Part shown: piece after piece, positions 14,453 through 19,778 of the stretch
How positions within the stretch are numbered: position 1 is the stretch's first letter
Layout of the letters: each line of letters begins with the position of its first letter
DNA from: CAZONC01 sp964581305
GTDB lineage: Archaea; Aenigmatarchaeota; Aenigmatarchaeia; CG10238-14; SCSR01
Assembly: GCA_964581305.1 (NCBI GenBank)
Contig: CAZONC010000010.1
Span: 1-20,898 of the forward strand
Reading direction: 5' to 3'
DNA: 20,898 nt
The notes under the pieces: generated by a model
Seen by the model: only the letters and a program-made list of their open reading frames with translations
Told to the model about the DNA's origin: nothing
The model's database searches: none
Made by a program: the position numbers and the translations under genes

Positions 14453-16117
14453 TTATCTATGGCCAAAATAAAAAACTGGCATGTCTTTTTCAATTCTATC
14501 AAATCGAGCGAATCCCACACGAATAAACTGTACTATATCACCGATTTTTAGTTTATTTATTGATGGTTCGGCCAATCCAATTTTCACAGAACCATCTGGC
14601 ATAATTATTTTGATTTTTACATTTGGTTCAGAAACCCATTGAATCTTTGGTATATCTTTTAATTCATTGCCACAAAATTCTACATTTTTTCCAATTTTAA
14701 TATTAAAAAGATCTATTAATCTTATTTCTCTGTTCTTAAAGTTTATATAATCTTCATTTTCTATATAAATTTTGTTCACATTAACCGGAATTTCTTTTTT
14801 TCCTCTTTTCGGAAAGTCAGGATGATAAGGCGTTTTTACATTCTTAATTTCTGAGCAATTTTTAATAGAAATTTTAATAGGGTTGATTACACAAAAATAA
14901 CGATTTGCTTTTGAGTCGATTATACGTCTATTTTCTGCATATAAAATTTCAGCAGGAACATTTATATCTGCTTCACTAAGGCCAATATTTAAGATAAATT
15001 TCCTTATAGCATCTGGCTGTATACCTCTTTTGCGTAGCGATTGCAAACTCCACGTTCTTGGATCATCCCAGCCACTATAAATTCCTTTTTCTATAGCTTT
15101 TCTTGCATCTGTTTTACTTAGTTTTAAACCTTCAATATTAAGCAAGCCATAATAAATTATTTCTGGTTTTTTCCAGCCAAATATATTCCAAATATACTCT
15201 TCGACCATACCTTCCATCATCAGTTCCTTCCCTCGTATTATGTGTGTAATTTTAAGTAAGTGATCATCAATTGCCCAAGAAAATTCAAGTAATGGCCAAA
15301 CTCTATATTTTTTACCTACTCTTGGATGTTCACGTTCAGAAATTCTAAGTAAAACTCTATCACGAAAAGCTGGATCTGGATGTTTCATATCAGTTTTTAA
15401 TCTTACAACAGCTTCGCCTTCTTTATAAAATCCATTTAACATTTTTTCAAATTTTTCCAAATTTTCTTCCACACTTTGCTTTCTATGCTGACATTCGATG
15501 CCTTTTATACGATTTTTTCTCAGAATTTCGGCGTTACATTCGCATACATATGCTGCACCGAGTTTTATCAATTTTTTTGCATATTCATAAAAAATTTTAT
15601 TTCTATCCGATTTGTAAATTAGTTTATCCCACTTAACACCAAGCCATTTTAATCCATCAATTATGAGTTCATATGATTCAGGAAGAATGAATTTTTCTTC
15701 TGAACCAATCGTATCATCGATTACAAGATAAAGCTTTCCTTTATACTTTTTCCTATACTCATCGTTTAAGATTGCTGCGCGTGCGTTACCAATATGTAGC
15801 GGACCAGAAGGATATGGAGCAATACGCAAAATTACTTTTTTATACTTTTCAACATTTGGCAATGGTTCAAGTTCTTTTTCTTTTTTAATCTTTTTTTCGA
15901 TTTTTGCACCAAGTTTTTCTAGTTCATTTTTCTGCTGCTCTAAAGTTAAATTATTGATTTGCCTAACAATTTCAGTAGCTATTTTTATAACTTCTTTTAC
16001 ATTTTTCTTAAGTTCAGGTTTTTCTCCTAAAACTTTGGAAATAACAGGCTCAACCAGTGCCTTCCCATTATGTTCCAGCGCATTTATAAGAGCATGCTTC
16101 AAAATGATTTTTTTCAT
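14453..16117 (-). CDS. gltX: Glutamyl-tRNA synthetase, archaeal type
   Basis: 554-residue class I aminoacyl-tRNA synthetase that charges tRNA with glutamate. A helical N-terminal region (1-95) typical of archaeal/eukaryotic GluRS precedes RIAPYPSGPLHIGN (HIGN at 108-111, the HIGH motif). A CxC..CxH zinc-like site follows (CECNAE..IECQHR). The KMSKS loop appears as KLSK at 332-335 in GLKLSKTDARKA. The C-terminal part is the beta-barrel anticodon-binding domain of GlnRS-like type, not the bacterial helical cage. Archaea usually make Gln-tRNA from Glu-tRNA with GatDE, so it is probably non-discriminating. ATG 16117 has an ATAAATATAA box centred 28 bp upstream (16141-16150), so a leaderless message is likely; that box overlaps the end of the MEMO gene. 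Confidence 0.95.
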   Translation of the reverse strand: MKKIILKHALINALEHNGKALVEPVISKVLGEKPELKKNVKEVIKIATEIVRQINNLTLEQQKNELEKLGAKIEKKIKKEKELEPLPNVEKYKKVILRIAPYPSGPLHIGNARAAILNDEYRKKYKGKLYLVIDDTIGSEEKFILPESYELIIDGLKWLGVKWDKLIYKSDRNKIFYEYAKKLIKLGAAYVCECNAEILRKNRIKGIECQHRKQSVEENLEKFEKMLNGFYKEGEAVVRLKTDMKHPDPAFRDRVLLRISEREHPRVGKKYRVWPLLEFSWAIDDHLLKITHIIRGKELMMEGMVEEYIWNIFGWKKPEIIYYGLLNIEGLKLSKTDARKAIEKGIYSGWDDPRTWSLQSLRKRGIQPDAIRKFILNIGLSEADINVPAEILYAENRRIIDSKANRYFCVINPIKISIKNCSEIKNVKTPYHPDFPKRGKKEIPVNVNKIYIENEDYINFKNREIRLIDLFNIKIGKNVEFCGNELKDIPKIQWVSEPNVKIKIIMPDGSVKIGLAEPSINKLKIGDIVQFIRVGFARFDRIEKDMPVFYFGHR

Positions 16118-16140
16118 ATTTAGAATATCAGTTTAGCAAA

Positions 16141-16150
16141 TTATATTTAT
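16141..16150 (-). promoter_or_regulatory. TATA box for GluRS (leaderless)
   Basis: ATAAATATAA on the minus strand, centred about 28 bp before ATG 16117. It covers the stop codon of the upstream MEMO-family gene. No Shine-Dalgarno lies between box and ATG. Confidence 0.55.
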
Positions 16151-16980
16151 TTCAAAATTATTGCACCATATCCAACAACTGCACCTAAATCCTGTGTAAT
16201 ATCTCCAGATGTTGCATATTTTAACAATTTCCCTTTCTTTGCACCAAGCTCTTTTGCTGCAACCATGGCTATAGCTATTGGTCCAAAACCACAAACACTG
16301 GCATTTTTTTCTTCTATTCTCGCAAAAAACTCTTTTTCATTAAGTTTCAAAATACTTTTTATAATCAGGTTGTCGATTCTTTTTGCTTGATTATATGGTA
16401 TATAGTGTGAAAAATCAGAGCTTGCTAGTAATATCCATTTTTCTTTTTTTATGATGTTAGCAATGGTCTTCCCTATAATTTTACAACCTTCAAGCAAAGT
16501 TTCATCAGCAAATTCATTTAAAACAGAAATTGGAACTATTTTAAAATCATTACCAAATCTATATTGTAAAAATGGAAGTTGAACCTCTATTGAATGTTCA
16601 TTTTCATGAGCTATATAGTCATGTTCAAGTATCGGACATTCTTTAATCATTTTTTCAGCAATTTTTTCATCAACAAGTATTTCGCCTAATGGCGTTTTCC
16701 ACATACCGGTTTTCATTATTGCAAACTTTGCGCCTATACCGCCATGATTAGGTCCAACTATTATGTAATTTGATTTTTCTATTTTCGAATAGACCCATGC
16801 TGCTATGGGACCGGAGTATTCATATCCAGCATGTGGGACTATTGCTACATTAAAATGTTCTTTTTCTATTTTCTTTGGACCAAGTTTATGACTAAAGCAA
16901 CTGCTAATTTGTTTTTGTAACAACTCTTTTTCAATATTATAAAATGTTCCGGCAGCAACAGGAAGTCGTATAATTACCAT
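16147..16980 (-). CDS. MEMO1-family protein (AmmeMemoRadiSam system protein B)
   Basis: 277 residues spanning the whole MEMO fold, a relative of LigB-type dioxygenases. Visible signatures are VPHAGYEYSGP (H50), VGPNHGG (H79), ENEHSIEVQLPFLQ, ASSDFSHY and VCGFGPI (C230); H50, H79 and C230 correspond in order to the two histidines and the cysteine described as metal ligands in human MEMO1. In prokaryotes the family occurs with an AMMECR1-domain protein and a radical SAM enzyme (AmmeMemoRadiSam), whose substrate is uncertain. Neither partner is within this window. An AT-rich box (16997-17010) about 26 bp upstream could give a leaderless transcript from ATG 16980. Family is secure; function in this organism is not. 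Confidence 0.92.
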   Translation of the reverse strand: MVIIRLPVAAGTFYNIEKELLQKQISSCFSHKLGPKKIEKEHFNVAIVPHAGYEYSGPIAAWVYSKIEKSNYIIVGPNHGGIGAKFAIMKTGMWKTPLGEILVDEKIAEKMIKECPILEHDYIAHENEHSIEVQLPFLQYRFGNDFKIVPISVLNEFADETLLEGCKIIGKTIANIIKKEKWILLASSDFSHYIPYNQAKRIDNLIIKSILKLNEKEFFARIEEKNASVCGFGPIAIAMVAAKELGAKKGKLLKYATSGDITQDLGAVVGYGAIILK

Positions 16981-16996
16981 TATTTTTCACATTCTT

Positions 16997-17010
16997 AATT
17001 TAAAATTTAT
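16997..17010 (-). promoter_or_regulatory. TATA-like box for the MEMO gene
   Basis: ATAAATTTTAAATT on the minus strand, 17-30 bp before ATG 16980. It is a fair archaeal TATA sequence at a distance suiting a leaderless start. No ribosome binding site is seen. Confidence 0.45.
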
Positions 17011-17113
17011 TTATTTAAAATTGTTTTATTTTCTGCATGATCAAAAGTAAAAATATACTGGAAAACATATTTTTGATAATATTGAAAACACCATATATTT
17101 ACTTTATAATATT

Positions 17114-17137
17114 TTTTACAAAACAATTATTGTAAAA
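17114..17137. repeat. 8-bp dyad TTTTACAA-8-TTGTAAAA upstream of wHTH gene 1
   Basis: TTTTACAA (17114-17121) and its exact complement (17130-17137) are separated by 8 bp, ending 29 bp before the TATA box of the winged-helix gene. A dyad of this size suits a dimeric regulator. The rest of 16981-17213 is AT-rich with no open frame I can support. Confidence 0.45.
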
Positions 17138-17166
17138 GATATTTTTTTAAACACTGTTTGCTAAGG

Positions 17167-17208
17167 TATAAATAGAACATTTTGCAATATTTTATAATAA
17201 GAAGGTGA
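17167..17208 (+). promoter_or_regulatory. TATA box and Shine-Dalgarno of wHTH gene 1
   Basis: TATAAATA at 17167-17174 predicts transcription from about 17197; GGTGA at 17204-17208 is a good ribosome binding site 5 bp before TTG 17214. This pair decides the start of the following gene. Confidence 0.6.
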
Positions 17209-17213
17209 ATAAT

Positions 17214-17510
17214 TTGGTCAAGGAAAAGCCAATTTTACAGCTTTTCCTGAGACCCAAGCCGATAAGAATTCTTATGAGTTTAAGAAAGGGGCCAAAATAC
17301 GCAACAATTTTGTCAAAAGAAGTAGACTGTACGTATTCGCATACAGTAAAACTCCTCGACTTATTTAAAAATTATGGCATGGTTGATTTTGACAAGCGTG
17401 GCCGAATAAAAATTGTCAAGTTAACTGAAGTTGGCGAAAATGTAGCAAAAACAGCCGAATCACTATTCCTAAAAATAAATCGGCTAAAAGAAAAAACAGA
17501 GAAAAAGTGA
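17214..17510 (+). CDS. Small winged-helix DNA-binding protein 1
   Basis: 98 residues, unrecognised beyond a winged helix-turn-helix. Segments: PIRILMSLRK (helix 1), ATILSKEVDCTYSHTVKLLDLFKNYGMVDF (helix-turn-helix with recognition helix), RGRIKIVKLTEVGENVA (wing and next helix), then a basic C-terminal helix. The layout resembles MarR/ArsR-type archaeal transcription regulators. TTG 17214 is chosen since GGTGA lies 5 bp upstream and a TATA box at 17167 puts the mRNA start near 17197; GTG 17205 would lie inside the ribosome binding site. The upstream dyad at 17114-17137 may be its own operator. It is the first of four small winged-helix genes in 2.4 kb. Confidence 0.72.
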   Translation: MVKEKPILQLFLRPKPIRILMSLRKGPKYATILSKEVDCTYSHTVKLLDLFKNYGMVDFDKRGRIKIVKLTEVGENVAKTAESLFLKINRLKEKTEKK

Positions 17511-17515
17511 GAGTT
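17503..17515 (+). repeat. 13-bp direct repeat, copy 1 (AAAAGTGAGAGTT)
   Basis: Identical to 18395-18407. This copy covers the stop codon of wHTH gene 1; the second lies in the promoter region of the coiled-coil gene. A partial GTGAGAG recurs at 18426-18432. The spacing of about 890 bp brackets wHTH gene 2 and its spacers. Confidence 0.5.
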
Positions 17516-17575
17516 GGTACAAACAACATTGCTAATAAAAAACCAAATGTATTTTCCATAAAACAATAGTTTTTG

Positions 17576-17710
17576 TTTTTCTATAAATTTCTCGTCTAAG
17601 ATCAAGGTTAAACATTCTCTCTCTTATATATTAAAAGAGAAAAAATGAGTATTTTGGCAAAGTTTCTTATAACGTTTTCTATTAATGGAAAGTATAAATT
17701 TATAGAAAAA
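17576..17710. repeat. 15-bp inverted repeat around a 105-bp spacer, with TATA palindrome
   Basis: TTTTTCTATAAATTT (17576-17590) is exactly complementary to 17696-17710. The right arm also contains the palindrome TATAAATTTATA (17693-17704), which can read as a TATA box on both strands. Between them lies CT-rich then AG-rich DNA (about 17612-17642) with TCTCTT/AAGAGA complementarity. The spacer 17511-17769 has no convincing gene. Function unknown; promoter/operator or a vestigial element are options. Confidence 0.5.
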
Positions 17711-17728
17711 TAACTAATAATAAATTAA

Positions 17729-17762
17729 AAGTGCGCCAGATATAGCAATGGATTGAGCACTT
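17729..17762. repeat. Hairpin element A (AAGTGC-22 nt-GCACTT) before wHTH gene 2
   Basis: A 6-bp stem with a 22-nt loop that begins GCCA and ends GATTGA. A similar element with a loop of equal length follows the gene (18125-18160). AATAAATTAAAA at 17719-17730 overlaps its left edge and could be a TATA box. Confidence 0.4.
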
Positions 17763-17769
17763 GTTAGAG

Positions 17770-18126
17770 ATGGTAAAAATGAAACTTATACCTTATTTGC
17801 TTGTTGGCAATCATCCTAAGGCAAAAAAGTTAAAAGAAAGGGTGACCCAAATAATTAAAATTCTAAAAGAAAGTAATAATAAAATTGAAGCAACTGAATT
17901 AGAAAAAAAACTTGGCATTTCGCGTTTAAAACAGCCGGCCATGTTTTATAAACCTTTGGCTGCCTTGCGAAAATGGGATTTGCTTCAAGTTCAAAAAAAA
18001 GTTGAATTGAACGAACACGGTAAAAAACATTTCAGGACAACATATATATTAACTCCTGAGCTTTTTTATCACTATATACAAAAAACCCTTCTAGAATTAG
18101 TTAAAAAGGAGCTAGAAATGCTTTAA
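17770..18126 (+). CDS. Small winged-helix-like protein 2
   Basis: 118 basic residues with a probable winged helix-turn-helix: RVTQIIKILKESNNKIEATELEKKLG (helices 1-2), RLKQPAMFYKPLAALRKWDLL (recognition helix region), VELNEHGKKHFRTTYIL (wing), then a C-terminal helix ELFYHYIQKTLLELVKKEL that could dimerise. No named family recognised. TTG 17761 is rejected as it falls inside a hairpin arm; ATG 17770 or ATG 17779 are both possible, and GATGGT before 17779 is only a weak ribosome binding site. Hairpins with equal 22-nt loops flank the gene. Probably a transcription regulator, but no target is visible. Confidence 0.65.
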   Translation: MVKMKLIPYLLVGNHPKAKKLKERVTQIIKILKESNNKIEATELEKKLGISRLKQPAMFYKPLAALRKWDLLQVQKKVELNEHGKKHFRTTYILTPELFYHYIQKTLLELVKKELEML

Positions 18127-18160
18127 AATGCACCAATGGCTAAATTAGATTGCGCATTTT
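18125..18160. repeat. Hairpin element B (AAAATGC-22 nt-GCATTTT) after wHTH gene 2
   Basis: A 7-bp stem starting in the stop codon, loop of 22 nt beginning ACCA and ending GATTGC, with T4 in the right arm. It may act as a transcript end. Loop length and the shared CCA and GATTG positions match element A upstream of the gene. Confidence 0.45.
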
Positions 18161-18212
18161 GTGGATTTAAAAGTGCGTGTAAAATTATTTTTCTATCAAA
18201 TATATAATTTTT

Positions 18213-18296
18213 GAAATATATTTCATTTTAAATATTTTGTGAAAAATTTATTGAAATATATGTTATCAATTATAATGTTAATATAACATATGTTTC
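18213..18296. repeat. AT-rich dyad cluster: 12-bp palindrome and 14-bp inverted repeat
   Basis: GAAATATATTTC (18213-18224) is a perfect palindrome. GAAATATATGTTAT (18253-18266) faces ATAACATATGTTTC (18283-18296), complementary at 13 of 14 positions across 16 bp. The two elements share TTGAAATATAT with a 40-bp repeat distance (18211, 18251), close to four helical turns. The whole 18127-18446 spacer has no supported gene, so these may be operator sites for the nearby regulators. Confidence 0.5.
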
Positions 18297-18394
18297 GCTA
18301 ATTAATTTGGTGCATTTTTAAAATTTTTGGTTAACGTAAGTATTTTTGCTCAAATTTTAGTTAGAAACTTCATAAAAATACTAGCTTCTCTCGT

Positions 18395-18407
18395 AAAAGT
18401 GAGAGTT
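18395..18407 (+). repeat. 13-bp direct repeat, copy 2 (AAAAGTGAGAGTT)
   Basis: Second copy of the sequence at 17503-17515. Preceded by CTCTC so that CTCTC-8-GAGAG forms a small dyad (18388-18405), just upstream of the TATA-like box of the coiled-coil gene. Confidence 0.45.
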
Positions 18408-18412
18408 AACCG

Positions 18413-18426
18413 TTAAAAATAAATAG
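18413..18426 (+). promoter_or_regulatory. TATA-like box of the coiled-coil winged-helix gene
   Basis: TTAAAAATAAATAG, centred about 28 bp before ATG 18447, predicting a leaderless mRNA. It supports ATG 18447 over GTG 18426, which would overlap the box. Confidence 0.5.
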
Positions 18427-18446
18427 TGAGAGAAACAAATAATATT

Positions 18447-19055
18447 ATGGGCATTTTAGATTATTTACGAGGAATTTTCTCTAAAAAGCGCAATATCGAA
18501 GCGCTGCAGCAGCGCTTTGAAGCGCTTCAAAGCGATTTAAAAGCGCTTCAAAGCAGCGCTTTAAATCGTACCGAAATTGAAAAAGATTCGTTTCAGTTAG
18601 GTCTAGCGGCAGGTTATACCGGAAAATTTATCAAGGAAATCGAAAATACCCTTAATCGAATTGAAAGCCAAATGCCAACTAAAGATTGGCTAACTTCTGC
18701 TTTTTTGGATTATTTTAAATTTCACGAGCAAAACGAAGAGAAGCGGTTTGAAATTATTCATAATCTTTTACTTAGTCTTCAAAAAACAGCCGAAAAAACA
18801 CCCGAACCCATTAAAGAAGAACTAATTAGTAAAATCAATGTAATAAAAGAAAACCTACCTTTAAGCCCAAAAATGGAGGCTGTTCTATTGATTATAAAAG
18901 AGTTTAAAGAAATAAGCTATGATGAACTTGCTATGAAACTAGGTATACAAGTATCTGCTTTAAGAGGATTGCTCACAAATCTTGCCCGGAGAACCAATAA
19001 AATCGAACGTTTTATACGTGAAGGAAAAGGTTGGGTAAGATATATTGGCGATTAG
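18447..19055 (+). CDS. Coiled-coil protein with C-terminal winged helix
   Basis: 202 residues, no named family recognised. After MGILDYLRGIFSKKRN, residues 18-38 form three tandem heptads (EALQQRF, EALQSDL, KALQSSA), a short coiled coil. A middle part with helices (about 55-130) follows, then a winged helix at about 140-202: SPKMEAVLLIIKEFKEISYDELAMKLG, SALRGLLTNLARRTNKIERF, and a wing GKGWVRYIG. Likely an oligomeric DNA-binding protein, probably regulatory. The heptads are encoded by GC-rich 21-bp repeats packed with AGCGCT, unlike the AT-rich neighbours. A copy of the central palindrome follows 1 bp after the stop codon. ATG 18447 is preferred over GTG 18426 by the TATA spacing. Confidence 0.75.
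   Translation: MGILDYLRGIFSKKRNIEALQQRFEALQSDLKALQSSALNRTEIEKDSFQLGLAAGYTGKFIKEIENTLNRIESQMPTKDWLTSAFLDYFKFHEQNEEKRFEIIHNLLLSLQKTAEKTPEPIKEELISKINVIKENLPLSPKMEAVLLIIKEFKEISYDELAMKLGIQVSALRGLLTNLARRTNKIERFIREGKGWVRYIGD
18498..18560 (+). repeat. Three 21-bp tandem repeats with AGCGCT palindromes
   Basis: Units at 18498-18518, 18519-18539 and 18540-18560, each coding one heptad beginning (E/K)ALQ. AGCGCT occurs five times in 61 bp (18500, 18511, 18521, 18542, 18555). TTTGAAGCGCTTCAAA (18516-18531) is a perfect 16-bp palindrome, and AGCGCTGC-A-GCAGCGCT (18500-18516) another dyad. The DNA can form several alternative hairpins or cruciforms. Confidence 0.85.
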
Positions 19056-19069
19056 TTGAAGCGCTTCAA
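19056..19069. repeat. Palindrome TTGAAGCGCTTCAA after the coiled-coil gene
   Basis: Perfect 14-bp palindrome starting at the base after the stop codon. It and the following GCGATTTTAAA nearly copy the second 21-bp unit (18517 onward), differing by one missing A and one extra T. It lies outside any frame, so coding constraint does not explain it. Confidence 0.75.
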
Positions 19070-19110
19070 GCGATTTTAAATTGATTTATAGACAGAATAG
19101 GCATAAAAAA

Positions 19111-19224
19111 CTATTTTTTACCGTTCCATTCGGCATGACAGAATGGACATATCGTTATTTTTTCATATAATCCAACTTTAACCAGGTTAAAACATTTTTT
19201 ACAAGGAACGCATACTTTACCCAT
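19111..19224 (-). CDS. Second small zinc-ribbon protein
   Basis: A 37-residue open frame from ATG 19224 to TAG 19111-19113: MGKVCVPCKKCFNLVKVG, then ITICPFCHAEWNGKK. C8, C11, C26 and C29 give CxxC-x14-CxxC, the same spacing as the zinc ribbon at 6820-6960; C5 is an extra cysteine. The frame stays open upstream and could start at GTG 19251, adding IRGNFTQY; a GGTGGTGATT sequence and a TATATT box (about 19280-19290) leave both options open. It lies between two winged-helix genes. Small zinc ribbons of this sort are common in archaea and often bind nucleic acid or protein; function unknown. Because it is so short, gene status rests on the cysteine pattern. Confidence 0.55.
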   Translation of the reverse strand: MGKVCVPCKKCFNLVKVGLYEKITICPFCHAEWNGKK

Positions 19225-19314
19225 ATACTGTGTAAAATTGCCCCTAATCACCACCTGCAAAAATTATTATGGTAATTCTAGAATATAAATCTTAAAAATT
19301 TTATAATGAATTTT

Positions 19315-19360
19315 CACTTCTAAGAAGTGGTAATTGTCTAGAAAATTACTTGAAATTTTC
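19315..19360. repeat. Two small dyads at the 3' end of wHTH gene 4
   Basis: CACTTCT-A-AGAAGTG (19315-19329) is a 7-bp dyad with a single central base. GAAAATT-6-AATTTTC (19341-19360) is a second 7-bp dyad that covers the stop codon of the minus-strand winged-helix gene. They may mark transcript ends between this gene and the zinc-ribbon gene. Confidence 0.4.
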
Positions 19361-19618
19361 TATTTTTTCTTTAAGTTTAATGAATTTTGTGACCGCATTT
19401 AGATCTATATTTGGCTTTAGTCTAATCATTTTCAAATTAAAAGGTTCCATCGGTTGGATGTCAACAAAAATCGATAGATGTTTTTCGATGAGTCTTGCAA
19501 TTGTTTTATGATGTAAGCCGGTTCGCCTTTCTATTTCTCTATACCAAAGCCAACCTTCTTCTGCTTCTTTTAGACAATTAATTATTTTACTGAGATTACG
19601 CGCAAGATCTTTTCGCAT
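19346..19618 (-). CDS. Small winged-helix/HTH protein 4
   Basis: 90 residues. A helix (ARNLSKIINCLKEAEEG) leads to a clear helix-turn-helix, WYREIERRTGLHHKTIARLIEKHL, and a beta-rich end IFVDIQPMEPFNLKMIRLKP that may be the wing, then a C-terminal helix rich in Lys/Glu. No named family recognised; a transcription regulator is the likeliest role. ATG 19618 is chosen because TATATATA (19638-19645) is centred about 24 bp upstream, giving a leaderless start; two in-frame GTG codons (19625-19630) lie upstream of the predicted transcript start. Confidence 0.7.
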   Translation of the reverse strand: MRKDLARNLSKIINCLKEAEEGWLWYREIERRTGLHHKTIARLIEKHLSIFVDIQPMEPFNLKMIRLKPNIDLNAVTKFIKLKEKIENFK

Positions 19619-19630
19619 AAAATGCACCAC

Positions 19631-19778
19631 TTGGAGCTATATATATTATTTAATTTTAATTTTTAACTTTTTAAACTATTTTTTTCTAAATAATAGGGAA
19701 AAAAGCTAAAATTTACTTTTATTTTTTTACAGAAGATTAATTTTTCTTTTTTAAGCTGAATATGTCACAAAATTTTGC
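19631..19778. promoter_or_regulatory. AT-rich spacer with TATA box of wHTH gene 4
   Basis: Holds TATATATA (19638-19645) on the minus strand for the winged-helix gene. The rest is A/T runs after the DUF763 stop with no open frame or hairpin I can support; T-rich tracts on the minus strand could end the DUF763 transcript. Confidence 0.4.

Noticed and set aside
17761..17769. TTG 17761 as start of wHTH gene 2
   Set aside because: It lies in the right arm of hairpin A with no ribosome binding site; ATG follows three codons later.
18127..18446. Chromosomal replication origin
   Set aside because: Dyads are present but there is no Orc1/Cdc6 gene and no origin-recognition-box pattern I can identify.
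17511..19345. CRISPR array or integron-like cassette array
   Set aside because: Repeats are few, unequal and not regularly spaced; no cas genes, integrase or attC-like core sites are visible.
16981..19778. Insertion sequence or integrated virus
   Set aside because: No transposase, integrase, capsid or packaging gene and no target duplication or tRNA attachment site; only the small-regulator content is suggestive, kept as an inference.
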